DNA of 64,000 bases, taken from assembly GCA_030847615.1 (NCBI GenBank), contig JAUMIR010000001.1, positions 179,075,001 through 179,139,000 of the forward strand, given 5' to 3'. Below the pieces are notes generated by a model. That model saw only the letters and a list, made by a program, of their open reading frames with translations. It had not been told where the DNA came from and ran no database searches. Both the position numbers and the translations under genes were made by a program. This DNA is from Gambelia wislizenii. Lineage: Eukaryota > Chordata > Lepidosauria > Squamata > Crotaphytidae. Shown here one piece after another: positions 33,722-44,679 of the stretch. Position 1 is the first letter of the stretch. Every line of letters begins with the position of its first letter.

Positions 33722-35090
33722 GAAGTGTTCAAACTGGCTTTGGAGCGGGATTCAGAGTTGAGACTGCCATGGTTGCCTTGGCTGATGACCTTTGCCTGAG
33801 CATCAACAGGGGTAGTGTGACCCTGTTGGTGCTACTGGATCTCTCAGCAGCTTTTGACACAATAGATCATAACATCCTCTTGGATCACCTAAGAAGGCTA
33901 GGAATTGGAGGCACTGCATTGCAGTGGTTCTGTTCCTTCCTCTTGGACAGATTCCAGAGGGTGATGCTCAGGGACAGTCACTCTGCAAGGAAAGAGCTTA
34001 ATTGTGGTGTCCCACAAGGTGCCATCCTGTCCCTGATGCTATTCAATATATACATGAAGCCACTGGGAGAGATTATCTGGAGGCATGGGGCAGGGTGTTA
34101 ATCAGTATGCTGATGACACCCAGATATATTTCTCCATGCCTCGGTCTTCAGCTCTGACTTCAGATGGTATCTCTTCTCTTAATTATTGTCTTAAGGCATT
34201 AATGGACTGGATGAGGGAAAACAAATTGAAGCGGAATCCAGATAAAACAGAGGTACTCACTGTAGCAGCCCCGAACCCAGGCATTGGGATACAATCTCCA
34301 GCCCTGGATGGGGTCATACTCTCCTCCAAGGACTATGTTCTCAGTCTGGGGGTGCTCCTGGACCCGTCGCTCCAGCTGATGAATCAGGTAATGTGAGAGT
34401 CAGGAGTGTCTGTTATCAGCTTTGGCTGATACGCCAGCTGTGCCCTTTCCTGGAAGTCAGGGATCTTGAGACCATGGTATATGCTCTACATAGGGCTACC
34501 CTCGTGCTTGGTCTGGAAACTTCAACTAGTACAGAACATGGCAGCCAGACTGGTCTCAGGTACATCTAGAAGAGACCATATAACACCGATCTTAAGATCA
34601 TTCCACTGGCTGCCCATTAGATCCGGGCCCAGTACAAGGTGTTGGTTATCACCTTTAAAGCCTTAAATGGCTTGGGTCCAACCTATCTTTGGGACTGCCT
34701 TCTTCCATATAATCGTCCCCATGCACTCAGGTCCTCTGGGAGGAATTTGTTACAACCTTTAAAAACTAGGCTTTCTTTGACCTCCCAGAGGGCCTTTTCA
34801 GCTATTGCTCCCAGATTATGGAACGGCCTGCCAGATGAGATCCATCATATTACCACCCTAAATAGCTTTAAAAAAACTCTTAAGATGGATCACTTCCAAC
34901 AGGCCTTTCCTGAATAGATACCCAGCCATTAAAAAGGAATTCTTAAATTATTTAATTCTATTTGAAGGGGGTGGGATTGAGGGTTTGGATGTATATTTTA
35001 ATTGTTGTAAGCTGCCCTGATTGCGTTTCATAGAGGGGCGGGATAAAAATAAATAATTATTATTATTATTATTATTATTATTATTTAAGT
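33722..35090 (+). mobile_element. L2 LINE with most of the reverse transcriptase
   Basis: The translation shows LLVLLDLSAAFDTIDHNIL, then GVPQGAILSLMLFNIYMK, then QYADDTQIYFSM with the YADD catalytic box intact, across frames 33769-34101 and 34085-34396. The C-terminus (RDHITPILRSFHWLPI, RLWNGLPDEIHHITTLNSF) follows at 34570-34917. Two or more frameshifts break it. The 3' end GAGGGGCGGGATAAAAATAA runs into (ATT)n at 35055-35085. It is 5' truncated and starts within 10 bases of the Harbinger-like element's right end. Confidence 0.92.
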
Positions 35091-35350
35091 GTTGATTTTG
35101 CAAAGTTCTTATTGATTTAATGGGTCTACTCTAGTTGGGACTAACATTTGAATTGGGGCCTTTACCTTCCAGGATACACATTTCTCCCCCAAAGCTGTCC
35201 TACTGTCACAGAGTGGCCTTATAATGGAGCATGTATGTCTATATGAAAGCCAGTCAAAGTTTAATGTTTTGTCTGGATTCTTACATTCTGTCCTTTTTTT
35301 AAAAAAATGGAATAAATTAAATGCCACATGCTTTTAAAAATGTTCTCTTG

Positions 35351-35686
35351 CACTTAATTATAGGCAGAAATTGTTCCAACAATTTGAAGTTACATCCTTT
35401 GCAAGTCATTCAGGATAATGTGCAGAATGGAAAAGGATAGGTGGCTTTCATTAGGGAGAAAGCAGAGGTCTTTTGCATTTTAATATTGTGTTTTACTTTG
35501 TACCTGGTACTCATTGACATCAGAAAGTCAGCTTGATACAGGCTGTGTCATAGTTGTTACTAGCTTATTTCAGATTCAGGAAAGGGCGATGCTGAATTTG
35601 CCTGTGATGTCAAGACAATCTAATTTCATGCAGTAAAGATACTTCTAGGGACCAGTGCTGAGACTGTTGTATTGAAGAAATGAGGA
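35351..35686 (+). repeat. Diverged duplicate of 21898-22228
   Basis: Same order of blocks as the first copy: AATTATAGGCAGA, GTGCAGAATGGAAAA, CTCATTGACATCAGAAAGTC, AGACAATCTAATTTCATG. The separation is about 13.4 kb in the same orientation. Confidence 0.7.
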
Positions 35687-35739
35687 AGAAATGGTTCGAT
35701 ATTCAGTCATCACTATTAAACACCACTAACTGCTTCACT

Positions 35740-35965
35740 ACAGGGCCAGTGTGGTATATTGGTTTGAGCATTGGACTAGGCCTCTGGGACACCAGGGTTC
35801 AAATTTCTGCTTAGCCATGGAAAGCAACAAGGTGACCTTGATTAAGTCACACACTCTCAGCCTTAGAGGAAGGCAGTGCCTCCTCCAAATAAATGTTGCC
35901 AAGAAAACCCTAGGATACAGTAACCATAGGTTTGAGTTGCCTTAAGGGCATATCACAACAACAGT
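35740..35965 (+). mobile_element. tRNA-derived SINE with 9-bp target duplication
   Basis: Head GCCAGTGTGGTATATTGGTT, B box GGTTCAAATTTC, body CACTCTCAGCCTTAGAGGAA, short ACA tail. TGCTTCACT flanks it at 35731-35739 and 35966-35974. Confidence 0.92.
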
Positions 35966-35974
35966 TGCTTCACT

Positions 35975-36438
35975 CATATAAATCAAGGAGAGTTTCTCAA
36001 ATGCCGGACTCTTTCTCTATTCTTCATTCCCTAACACTTCACTTTTCAAAGGCTCTGAATAAAAATCAAGGAAAGGGTCACCAAGAATGCTTCCACATCT
36101 GCCTTCACTAGTGCAAAAACAGCCTTATTGAAGAGGGGTGCTCTTAATCATTTCCAGTTGAACACATGCATACAAACATGTTGGCAGCCCCTCAGATATA
36201 CTGCATAGAGTTTAATAACATAGATGCAAACTGTACTTATTCACAGATGATATGTTGAATTTGCCCACCACACTATTTTGTTTGTTTATTTCAACAAACA
36301 ATATTCAACTTTCTAAATACCACATCCATCCTGTCCACTGAATAAGCGGTAGTTCAAAAGATACCTTTCTCAAGCCCTGGATTATAAACAGAACATAGAA
36401 AAATAATAAAATTCATACCCATTCCCTAAAATAATAAA
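35975..36438. other. Mostly unassigned; possible antisense L2 tail
   Basis: Bases 36275-36430 (TTGTTTATTTCAACAAACAA and later AAAATAATAAAATTCATACC) resemble an antisense LINE 3' tail but are too degraded to assign. The rest shows nothing. Confidence 0.3.
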
Positions 36439-36439
36439 A

Positions 36440-36655
36440 AAGGGATCTCATTAGAAACAAAAATGACTAAGCTGAGGCCATCACACTTTGGACATACATG
36501 ACTCACTGGAAAAGACAATAATGGACAGCAAAGTGGAAGGGAGTAGGAAAAAAGGAAGACCACATTATAGGTGGATTGACTCAATAAAGGAAGCCATGGC
36601 CCTGAATTTGCAAGCCCTGAGTAGGGCAGTTAATAAATAATCACCATTCATCATT
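36440..36655 (+). mobile_element. RTE/BovB C-terminal fragment
   Basis: ACTAAGCTGAGGCCATCACA, CTCACTGGAAAAGACAATAA, GGTGGATTGACTCAATAAAG and GCAAGCCCTGAGTAGGGCAG correspond one by one to 530-690. It encodes the BovB C-terminal region (LRPSHFGHT.LTGKD-like). Confidence 0.82.
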
Positions 36656-36712
36656 CAATAGTACTTTAGCTATGCATTAAACATAAATTTTATAGACACC
36701 AAGGAGATTTTC

Positions 36713-36982
36713 ACATGGCTAAAATATCCCCCAGAGAAATCGGGACAGAAATATTTCTGTCCCGGAAGCAGCGCCGCGGTCCGCACACCCAGTTCCCTCT
36801 CCCAATATGCCGTCGTCCTCACACTGTGTTTTTTACTAACAGGAGTTAGCCGTTAATAAAATATTACGGAAGAGGGAAGAAAAAAAACACTGCATGAGGA
36901 CAACGGCATATCAGGAGAGGAAAGTGGGTGTGCGAACCGCGGCGCTGCTTCCGGGGGATATTTTAGCCGTGTGAAAATCTCC
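36713..36982. mobile_element. Long foldback element, 270 bp
   Basis: Tips GGAGATTTTCACATGGC and GCCGTGTGAAAATCTCC, then TAAAATATCCCC on both arms. CCAAG flanks both sides if one terminal G is counted. Arms contain GCAGCGCCGCGG and CATATGCCGT-like sequence and pair with small bulges; the centre is TTTTTTACTAACAGGAGTTA. The left arm carries an extra short inverted stem (AGAAATATTTCT at about 36751-36762). Confidence 0.82.
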
Positions 36983-37162
36983 CAAGTTCAAGAAAATGTG
37001 CTTTTGGAAATACAGTATGGCTACTTTAATGCCTGTGACTAACCCATGTTCCTGTCTTATGCACATCTCTTTTTAATTTTCCCTTTTTCTGTTTCTGTTT
37101 TCTCTTCTCTTCCCTATCTTTATATTTATACTTTTAAAATTCATTTTTAAGAAATGCACCAA

Positions 37163-37373
37163 AGCTGCTGCCACGCTGCAGAAATCATGCAGCTTGATAA
37201 GGCTTTAATTAGCATGGCTCCATCCTATGGAATCCTAGGATTTGTAGTTTGTTGTGGCACCAGAGGTCTCTGAGAGAAAAGTCTAAATATCTCAAAAAAC
37301 TACAAATCCCAGAATTCCATAGCATTGAGCCATGGCAGTTAAAGTGGTGTCAAACTGCAATGTGGCAGCAGGC
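37163..37373. mobile_element. Palindromic MITE, copy 3
   Basis: Inner arms as in copies 1 and 2 (GGCTCCATCCTATGGAATCC, GGATTTGTAGTTTGTTGTGG, CATGGCAGTTAAAGTGGTGT). The ends differ: GCTGCTGCCACGCTGCAG left and TGTGGCAGCA right, complementary to each other, so both tips are altered together. Confidence 0.75.
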
Positions 37374-38318
37374 AAAGAGAGGGACATGATAATGAAATAC
37401 CAAGACCTACAAAATGGTCTGGGTAAAGAAAGCAACTATGGTTCCAACTGAGTTCAGTGCTCTATGAACAATTCCAAATCAACTGACAAACATCTGAATG
37501 AAATTACCATAGATAGGATTACAATAGCACAATTACAACAAGCAACACTTAACGGAATGTGCCCTGTTACCCAACAATACCTCATTAATTGCTAGATTTT
37601 ACACAGAATCTGAATTGCTGATGGTCCAAAACTCCACTCGGTAACCTCTGGTAGACTGTAAAACCAATATAATAATAAATGTCAGGATAATGCCATTCTT
37701 CAAGACACAGAGTTCTTTAAGCTAGTTATGTTAAAACAAAAAGGGGGGAGAGGACCCCCAAAGGGTATGGGCATGGGAGTAATTCTCCAGTGTGGTGCAT
37801 GGTATAATTTCAAATGTGCCATTGACAGTTTCTACATGAAAACAGGATTCTGTTGCTGACATACACCAGCACAGTATTTGATTACTGTATGTTAATATTG
37901 ACTTTGAATGAGATTGCACAAAGAGTTATCATGTGCCACCTCACAAAATGTTGTACCCCTTGCTGAGCAGGGGGCTTGAAGGGTGAGAGCCATTCTTCTA
38001 GCTACTGATCAGGTATATTCTATCTGCCTTGGTGGAGATGGAGGAAGATCACCCCAGGGATGAGCCTGCTCCTTCTCAGATGGGTTCACAAGAGCACCTG
38101 AAATGCATCCAGGTACAGCTGTGCATCTGATCAATGGCCAGGAGAAGGAAGCTGCACCTGGAAATCCTTGTCTGCTCTTGCACACTGAAGGGGAGAAGGA
38201 GGAGAAAAGGGAGCTGCCTCCATCCCCTCTAACCATGGGAGGTATACACTGACTGGGACTTATAATTTGGCACGTGCTCATTGGTTCAATCTAGACCAAA
38301 ATGTTATTTCAGTGAGAC
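37374..38318. other. No recognisable gene or repeat
   Basis: Open frames of 62-90 aa have no recognisable domains and no neighbouring exon-like structure. Confidence 0.45.
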
Positions 38319-38319
38319 T

Positions 38320-38573
38320 ATACAGTTTCAGCAGGCCTTTGCTGATCTCTGCTAATGGTTGTGCTGGGATATATGTGCGTATTGTGTATGTGTAAATGTG
38401 TATGTTTTTAAATTCTAGCTGGTTTTAACTTTTTTGTTGTTTAATTCTGTTTTAACTTCTGTATTTTTCCAGTGGTTACAGTGCTATTTTATTGTACGCC
38501 ACCTTGAATCCCAAATTGGGGAAAAGTTGGATAGAAATAATGATGATGATGATGATGATGATGATGTAGTACT
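38320..38573 (+). mobile_element. L2-like LINE 3' end with (GAT)n
   Basis: GCAGGCCTTTGCTGATC recalls the L2 C-terminus; the T-rich tail (TTTAACTTTTTTGTTGTTTA) and the end CCACCTTGAATCCCAAATTG, GGGAAAAGTTGGATAGAAAT match 5480-5853. The terminal repeat is (GAT)n at 38538-38566, not ATT. Confidence 0.6.
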
Positions 38574-38854
38574 GAGCCCCAGAAGGGAATCTTTCATTGG
38601 CACTAATGAAACATTCACTCCCAAGACTAACAGTATGGGGAGATATTTTCTCTGCATGATGTGTTGTGGGAAGAAAGGATTAAACTTTCAGTTCTCATGC
38701 ACCTTGGTCCTCTCTCTCTCTCACACACACACACAAATCTTCTTCTTCCTGTTCTTTCTGTCTAAAGATGGAGCAGGAAACAATGTGCTTAGAAATCAGA
38801 TTTAATTTGGTCTTCTAACTTGACCATCTTCACCATCATCATTTTTAGTACTTT

Positions 38855-39018
38855 AGTACCATATGGAATCTTGGGATTTGTAGTTTGTTGGGCACCAGCG
38901 CTCTCTGACAGAGAAAGCTAAATATCTCACAAAATGACTTCCCAGAATTCCATAGCATTGAGCCATGGCAGTTAAAGTGGCATCAAACTGCATTATTTCT
39001 GCAGCATAGCAACAGCCT
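38855..39018. mobile_element. Palindromic MITE, copy 4 (left-truncated)
   Basis: TACCATATGGAATCTTGGGA, TTTGTAGTTTGTTGGGCACC, CCAGAATTCCATAGCATTGA and GCATTATTTCTGCAGCATAG are the standard inner and right parts. The left tip is missing. Confidence 0.75.
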
Positions 39019-39355
39019 AAGTCCATCTTGATTTACCTAGTCCATGATCTACCACACCCAAATCACCAATCTCCCAGAAAAATGAAATTGCAAGTTGTGA
39101 AAATAACAAAGGTTCCTGTGCAGCCTACAAATAGTCCCATTCCTGAGGAGACGCTAGAGAGCCAACCAACTGATCTCTGCCACTACCCTGGTGTTTAGGT
39201 CTTCACTGGGTGGCTGTCACATCACACAACCTTAGTCTGAGGCTGTCATCGTTGTTGTTGATCTTGCGGGAGCTCTTGCCCAAGCATGCTCATCTTTGGA
39301 TGAATCTGCAATGTCAGTGGCTAACACCTCATGCTAAACATGTCCGTATGTCTTA

Positions 39356-39894
39356 GGGCTGATACACACCAGCCGGGACATACAAGATCCCTGCTGATAT
39401 ACCCTGGCTGTAGAGCTAGCCTTTCCTTTCCCTTTTACCTGTAGAAAGTGGGCAGGAGTCCACACAGGAATGGCCACCACTGTCATTTTCTCTCCTAACA
39501 TGGAAGCCAGGAAGGGAGCCTGCAATATGTGACTGCAGGCTCCCTACATGTGAGCAGCCTTGGCCATATTCTGAAGGACCCATGCCCAGCTTCTGGGAGA
39601 GCCAAGGAGCTTGCAGCAGCAGCAAGGGAAATTGTTGTGGGACAGGCTCTCGTGGACACAAAGGGCCCAATCTGGAAGTACCAGATTTCACCAGGTTTTT
39701 TTTTTAAAAAATAAAACATGGTAAAGGGCCCTATCCCAGCTTGCCCCCATTCCAGCTCCATATCTGCCCTGGGGGTCATGAGGACTGCGCAGTGGCAGAT
39801 CAGGGTAAATGTCCTGTGTCATCTGGACTGCAGGGCTCTGGAACGGGAGCAAACCAGGGGTATTTGTAGACAAGTCCTCAGTGTAGACAAGCCC
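39356..39894 (+). mobile_element. Harbinger-like non-autonomous element, copy 2
   Basis: Full-length relative of 9954-10482. The left end GGGCTGATACACACCAG and right end GTAGACAAGCCC are imperfect complements. TTA (39353-39355) and TCA flank it. The right end is present twice (GTGTAGACAAG at about 39865 and 39881), a short terminal duplication. An A-rich run and CACCAGG lie mid-element. Confidence 0.65.
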
Positions 39895-39897
39895 TCA

Positions 39898-40719
39898 GAA
39901 ACACATCTGACAGCCCATTTCCCTTTTTGACTCCACCCTTAGAAGCCTCTCACCTCAAGAAACCAACCAGTAACACTAACTGGTCCTGGGAACTTCCAAG
40001 CTCTCTGTTCAGCTGCACAACATTTGTGGATCCTACTGGAAGTAAGCCAGTTAGTTTGCTCCTTCCTTCCTTCCTTCCTTCCTTCCTTCCTCAGTAGCAA
40101 AATTGAATACCAGGTAATCAGTGGCTGTGTCTATAGCAAAATTTGAACAATCCAAGTTATCTTCATCAACTGAGTAGATTATCTTATTTAAGGAGGGGGT
40201 ATCCAGAGTTGAACACTGACATGTGAAAAAAAGATGATTGATTGGTATAAGTTATGCACCGTAAATGAATGATTTATAAGGAACAAAGAAAACTACTAAC
40301 ATATGTGCTTCATGTTTCTTTCTTTTCTCCAGATCTATCCATATTGCCAGCCTAATTTTAGAGTGACAAGTTTCAATGAAATATTCATTTTGACATTTTT
40401 TTAAAAATCCACAGGAGCTACAGGTTGCTGAATCATCCATTTCAGAAACAGTGACTTCTGGCAGAGATTGTATCAGTTCCAGATATGTTGACCCCCTGCT
40501 GCAAGCTGAAGTTTTTCTAGTAGTCAACAGAAAAGAAGGGTGATAGTCATTGATGTCCTCTTTTCTTTGAAACATCTATTTAAGCTAATAAGACACTTTG
40601 CTGTACGCTCACGTGTTTGATGCATTTTTACATTTTAAAAAGTGGTTGAACAAAACATGCTTAAATTTTACCTGATCTTTCTGGTATTCAATGAGGCGGT
40701 GGCAGAATACTGAGATGAC
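39898..40719. other. Unassigned, with a (CCTT)n tract at 40059-40092
   Basis: Apart from the microsatellite I see nothing. The 107-aa antisense open frame (40252-40575) has no recognisable domain. Confidence 0.45.
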
Positions 40720-40800
40720 ATATTCATAGATTTAAAAGGGACCTCAAGATTCATCTAGCATAGTCTAGTCCAATCCCTGTCAATGCAGAAAATCATAAAA
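40720..40800 (-). mobile_element. Old CR1 3' fragment, antisense
   Basis: TTCATAGATTTAAAAGGGAC, CTCAAGATTCATCTAG and AGTCCAATCCCTGTCAATGC are a worn version of the antisense CR1 end seen at 49020-49090. Confidence 0.6.
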
Positions 40801-42595
40801 CTTCAAAGTATAAATCAGAGGTGTATGTTTTTAAAAATACAATTTTTCCAGTCTCCAAGAGAAAGGGTATCTCAAAAAATGGCCTATGGCTAAATGTAGA
40901 TGCTGCAGCTCACTAACTGCCTGCAGATATCCCTGGGACAGAGGACCACTGCCTGTTTCACTCATGGTCTGAGAAGGGTGGCTTTGCTTCACCCTCAATT
41001 TTTAGGGTGAGGTGCCACTGCCACAATTCTGTTCATGAGGTATTTGTGCTATTTCCCTTTATGTGTCCAACATGGGGAATCCATCATTGATGTCCTTCAG
41101 AGCTTATTAGGAAGTGTGGAGGCTTCTAACCACACAATTATCTAGCTCTGAGCTGCCTTTCTCCTTGCCCTATTTCCTCTAGCTCTAACAATTTCCCCTC
41201 CCCATGACTGGGCAGAAGCACAGTAAAAAGTAACTGATCAGCCTCAGAGTTGGGAAAGTCACAGTTTTGGACTATCTGTCCCAAATAGCCACGATGGCTA
41301 GGGAATGCTGGGAGTTATTGTATAAATTTTGTTCCAAGCCCTGGTCCACGACCTGTAAATTTTATTCCAAGCCCTCCCACCAAGTTGCATAAATCGTGGC
41401 TTGCTGAGTCTACCTATCCAAAGTTTTTTTGCCATCAGCAGCCAGGGAGACGTCTCTTGGCACTTGCAAGGAGCAGTTGGAAGATGATATTCCTCCTCTG
41501 TTCTTTGTCTCCAGCTGCTTTTCAGACTTTGAATTTATTTATTTTTTGGACTACTGCTTCCAGAATCTCTCATGCAATGGCCATGCTCTGTTCCTTTTAA
41601 ATGTCCATATAAAGTGGAGGATGTCCCCACATATTAGAGAAACAAAGTGAGAATGAAACCTCAACTAACCATATGGCAAAGGTGAGTGATATCATTTTCA
41701 ATCACCTGCCCCTTCAATAGAGGCCAAAATCTTCTGTCACTTCCTTTAGACATGTGGAGCTACTGCTATTGCCATAGGAATAAAACAAAACAACAAAAGG
41801 ATTTTGGGAGAGACAGGTGGTGCTTTGAATTAACACTGGCACCAGAATGTGCTGCAGTAATATTAGCCAAGAAATACAGACAAATTAGGACCTGAAGGTG
41901 AAAGGTTGATATTAATCACTTTTAAAAACATCTAATCTAATGTGTTATTATTTAGAAATTACCCAATGGATTAACTGGGGCTGACATCTAGATAAGTGTA
42001 CAAAGGGATAATAACTTTAGAATCCATCCAAACCTTCAGTTGTAGCCATAAGTGTGTGTGTATATTTAAAAACTTTCCTTTTAAAAAGTCTGAGAAGAAC
42101 TCCACCTGTCATATAAAAAGAAGCATGGTTCAGGACCTTTCAACTTTCCAGGTTTATGTGCACTTTTTAATGACAATGTCACATTGCACCATTGTAAGTC
42201 AAATCACAGAGGATAGGACCTATATTGAAAATACCCACAAGTTTCACTCAGATCAATGGCTAGAAGTTTAAACTTCCAGTCTTCTGTATGTCATGCATTA
42301 TAAAATAGGTGATTTTGAAGAGAAAAAGATGAGTGCTTAAGACTCCCTTCAGTTACTCTGATACAAATTCTAGAATGTGTTGATCAATGCAATCCCACTG
42401 AATAAAACTCAACTGGAGGAGTCTCTCACTCATAGGGTCACCATAAGTCTACATTGACTCAAAGGCAATTAATAACAAAAAAGGCAAACTATGATGGCCA
42501 TGTTGGTATTCTGTTCCAAAGCCCTTGAGTTTTAGTCCTGTGCTCTAGTGAACAAGAGTTACAAAGGACATCAAGTGTTGCCTGGATCACTTCGG
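40801..42595. other. Mostly unassigned; partial SINE tail and a short duplicate
   Basis: Bases 42430-42480 (CATAGGGTCACCATAAGTCT ... AGGCAATTAATAACAA) look like the 3' end of the ACA SINE. Bases 42317-42377 are repeated at 42931-42995 (GCTTAAGACTCCCTTCAGTT). Nothing else is recognised. Confidence 0.4.
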
Positions 42596-42597
42596 GG

Positions 42598-43200
42598 TTG
42601 TCTAGATGGTCAAAATACCCATAATAGAATTCACAGAGAATACCTCTTGTCTCAATGAGCCACACAGGAGATTCACTGTATTGGGAAGGAGGATGCAAAT
42701 AACTGTGCACTAAGAGACTTCGCGGTTTTCCATGAAGTTTATGATAAACGGGGGAGATGCATATTGCTAGTCATGTGAACAACTGATTCACAGCACTGCA
42801 CATTCTGGCCAAAGGCAGAATTTGAATGCTGATTGGTCCGTCATGCTAGCAGGGGCAGGCATTCCTGTTGCAGAGCCCAGAAGTGCCATTTTCACATTCT
42901 GAAGGAGAGACAGTGTGCTTTTTTGCCATGCTAAGGAGAAAAAAAGATGAGCGCTTAAGACTCCCTTCAGTTACTCTGATACAAACTCTAGAGTGGAAGT
43001 TCTCCCTTACACCCATTTAAACTTAGAGATGTGCAGAGAGGTTATTGTTGGGGGTACCATATTAGTGCCCTGTACTCGTGGCAGCCATATTGATTTGCAG
43101 GGGGGGGGGCTTGTACACGCCAACACACATCGCTTTGCAGAGAACCAGAAATCATGGAGATAAAAGGGAGCACAAATATGCATATATCAGTGTGAGAACA
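42598..43200. mobile_element. Possible Harbinger-like element related to 33085
   Basis: GGGGTTGTCTAGATGGTCAA at the left resembles GGGGTAGTCCAGATGG at 33085. Further right, CAGCCATATTGATTTGCAG, GTACACGCCAACACACATCG and AATCATGGAGATAAAAGG line up loosely with 33553-33660. A clear right end was not found. Confidence 0.4.
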
Positions 43201-43563
43201 TTACAAGTAGTATTTTTTTAATGTGCATTTTAGTATGTACAACCCCCACCTTTCAAACTGATTTCACAAGAAACAGTTGCTCAGTTGATGCTGCATCTGA
43301 TATGAGTTGGCTTTCTCATAGATGGGGATGGGTGAAAATTTCATTCCAGTTTTGTTTTGACATGAATTTACTAAAACTTGCAACATTCAGATATGGGATA
43401 AAGCAAAAATGATAGCTTTGCCCAAGCCTAATTACGCATCATCAGTCCATAAGAAATCTATAAAATACATACTTCAAAGTCAGATTTTTCACACATACCT
43501 GACTTGCTAGACCTGCAGAAAAAATTACCAAATCAAAGTCCTGTCTCTTGCTCTGGAGAGATT

Positions 43564-43791
43564 ATTGTTGTGGTGGTGGTGGTTAGACTTCAAGTCATTT
43601 CCAACTTACGGTGACCTTATGGGGGTTTCTTGGCAAGATTTGTTCAAAGGGGGTCTGCCTTTGCTTTCCTCTGAGGCTGAGAGTGTGTGACTTATCCATA
43701 GTCACCCAGTGGGTTTCCATGGCCAAACAGGGATTTGAACCCTGGTCTGCAGACTTATAGTCCAACATTACACTACACCACACCATCCCTT
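43564..43791 (-). mobile_element. tRNA-derived SINE, antisense
   Basis: From right to left on the minus strand: GTGTAGTGTAATGTTGGAC, B box GGTTCAAATCC, CACTGGGTGACTATGGATAA, CTCAGCCTCAGAGGAAAGCA and a tail ending in ACC/ACA repeats near 43570. Confidence 0.9.
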
Positions 43792-43794
43792 CTG

Positions 43795-44243
43795 TAGAGA
43801 TGAGCAGTGCTTAATTAGAACATGGCTTAACTAGTGTATTTAGATGAGATTGGCTGTGTAAAAGGTGAGCCAGATTTGCGGTTCAGCAAAATACTATCAT
43901 CCAGTAAAGAGATTACCTTTCCCCCTTACTGAGCTACTGATCTGATCTATCCATACTAGATTTGTGGTACCATGAAATCTCCAGGGAAGTTCATATGTGC
44001 TGCAGATGTAAAAGGAAAGGATTTTGTGGATAGATGGGAAGGAAGAAACAGGATCCCTATGACAGATCAGAGATAAAGTTGCGTAAACCTCTCCCAAGAG
44101 CGTAATAAAATAATCACCATATTTGGGCATAACATCCCAATAGTTTTAACCAAGTGGTAGCACAGATGGGCAGGGCGTAGAGATTAATGATGATTGATGA
44201 GGAGGATGAAGATAGATTTATATAAACATTAAAGGTTCAACAT
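43795..44243. other. No recognisable gene or repeat
   Basis: No repeat family, coding signal or long inverted repeat was seen. Confidence 0.45.
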
Positions 44244-44245
44244 TA

Positions 44246-44455
44246 CAGGTCAACCCCTGTATCCATGGATTTGGTATCCATGCTTTTACTTGTCCATGTC
44301 CAAAAATGTATGTTCTCTCTAGGCATTGTTAGGTCCTTCAATGTTGATTTCCAGTGTTCTTCTAATTGAAAATAATAGGATTCCCTATTATTCACGGTTT
44401 CAGGTATCAATGAGGGGCTTGGAACATATCTCCCACAGATATGGGGGTCAACCTA
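44246..44455. mobile_element. Tigger-like MITE, second subfamily, copy 1
   Basis: Ends CAGGTCAACCCCTGTATCCA and ATGGGGGTCAACCTA, with TA on both sides (44244-44245, 44456-44457). Shares TTTCAGGTATCAATGAGGGG and ATTGAAAATAATAGGATTCC with 51591-51804. Non-autonomous. Confidence 0.8.
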
Positions 44456-44550
44456 TATGGCAAAGCATGATTCTCGTGGCTATATTTGCCACAATGTAGT
44501 TATGTCCTTGATGACAGAAAATATCATTTTATTTCATTCAGTTTCAGCAT

Positions 44551-44677
44551 CCCCCAGCCTGGTGCTTTCCAGATTTGTTAGGTTGCAACTCCCATCATCC
44601 CTGGCCAGCAAAGCCATTGGCTGTGTTAGCTGGCCTGAACTGCAGTTGTAATCCAAGGCACCTAGAAAGCATCAGAC
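44551..44677. mobile_element. Palindromic hAT-like MITE
   Basis: CCAGCCTGGTGCTTTCCAGA, GCAACTCCCATCATCCCTGG then GCTGGCCTGAACTGCAGTTG and CACCTAGAAAGCATCAG form a degraded palindrome. The CAACTCCCATCATCC core is widespread in sauropsid short hAT-like elements. Confidence 0.6.
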
Positions 44678-44679
44678 TG

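Noticed and set aside
38434..38805. 123-aa open frame with an aspartate run
   Set aside because: The aspartate run is the (GAT)n tail of an L2-like 3' end.
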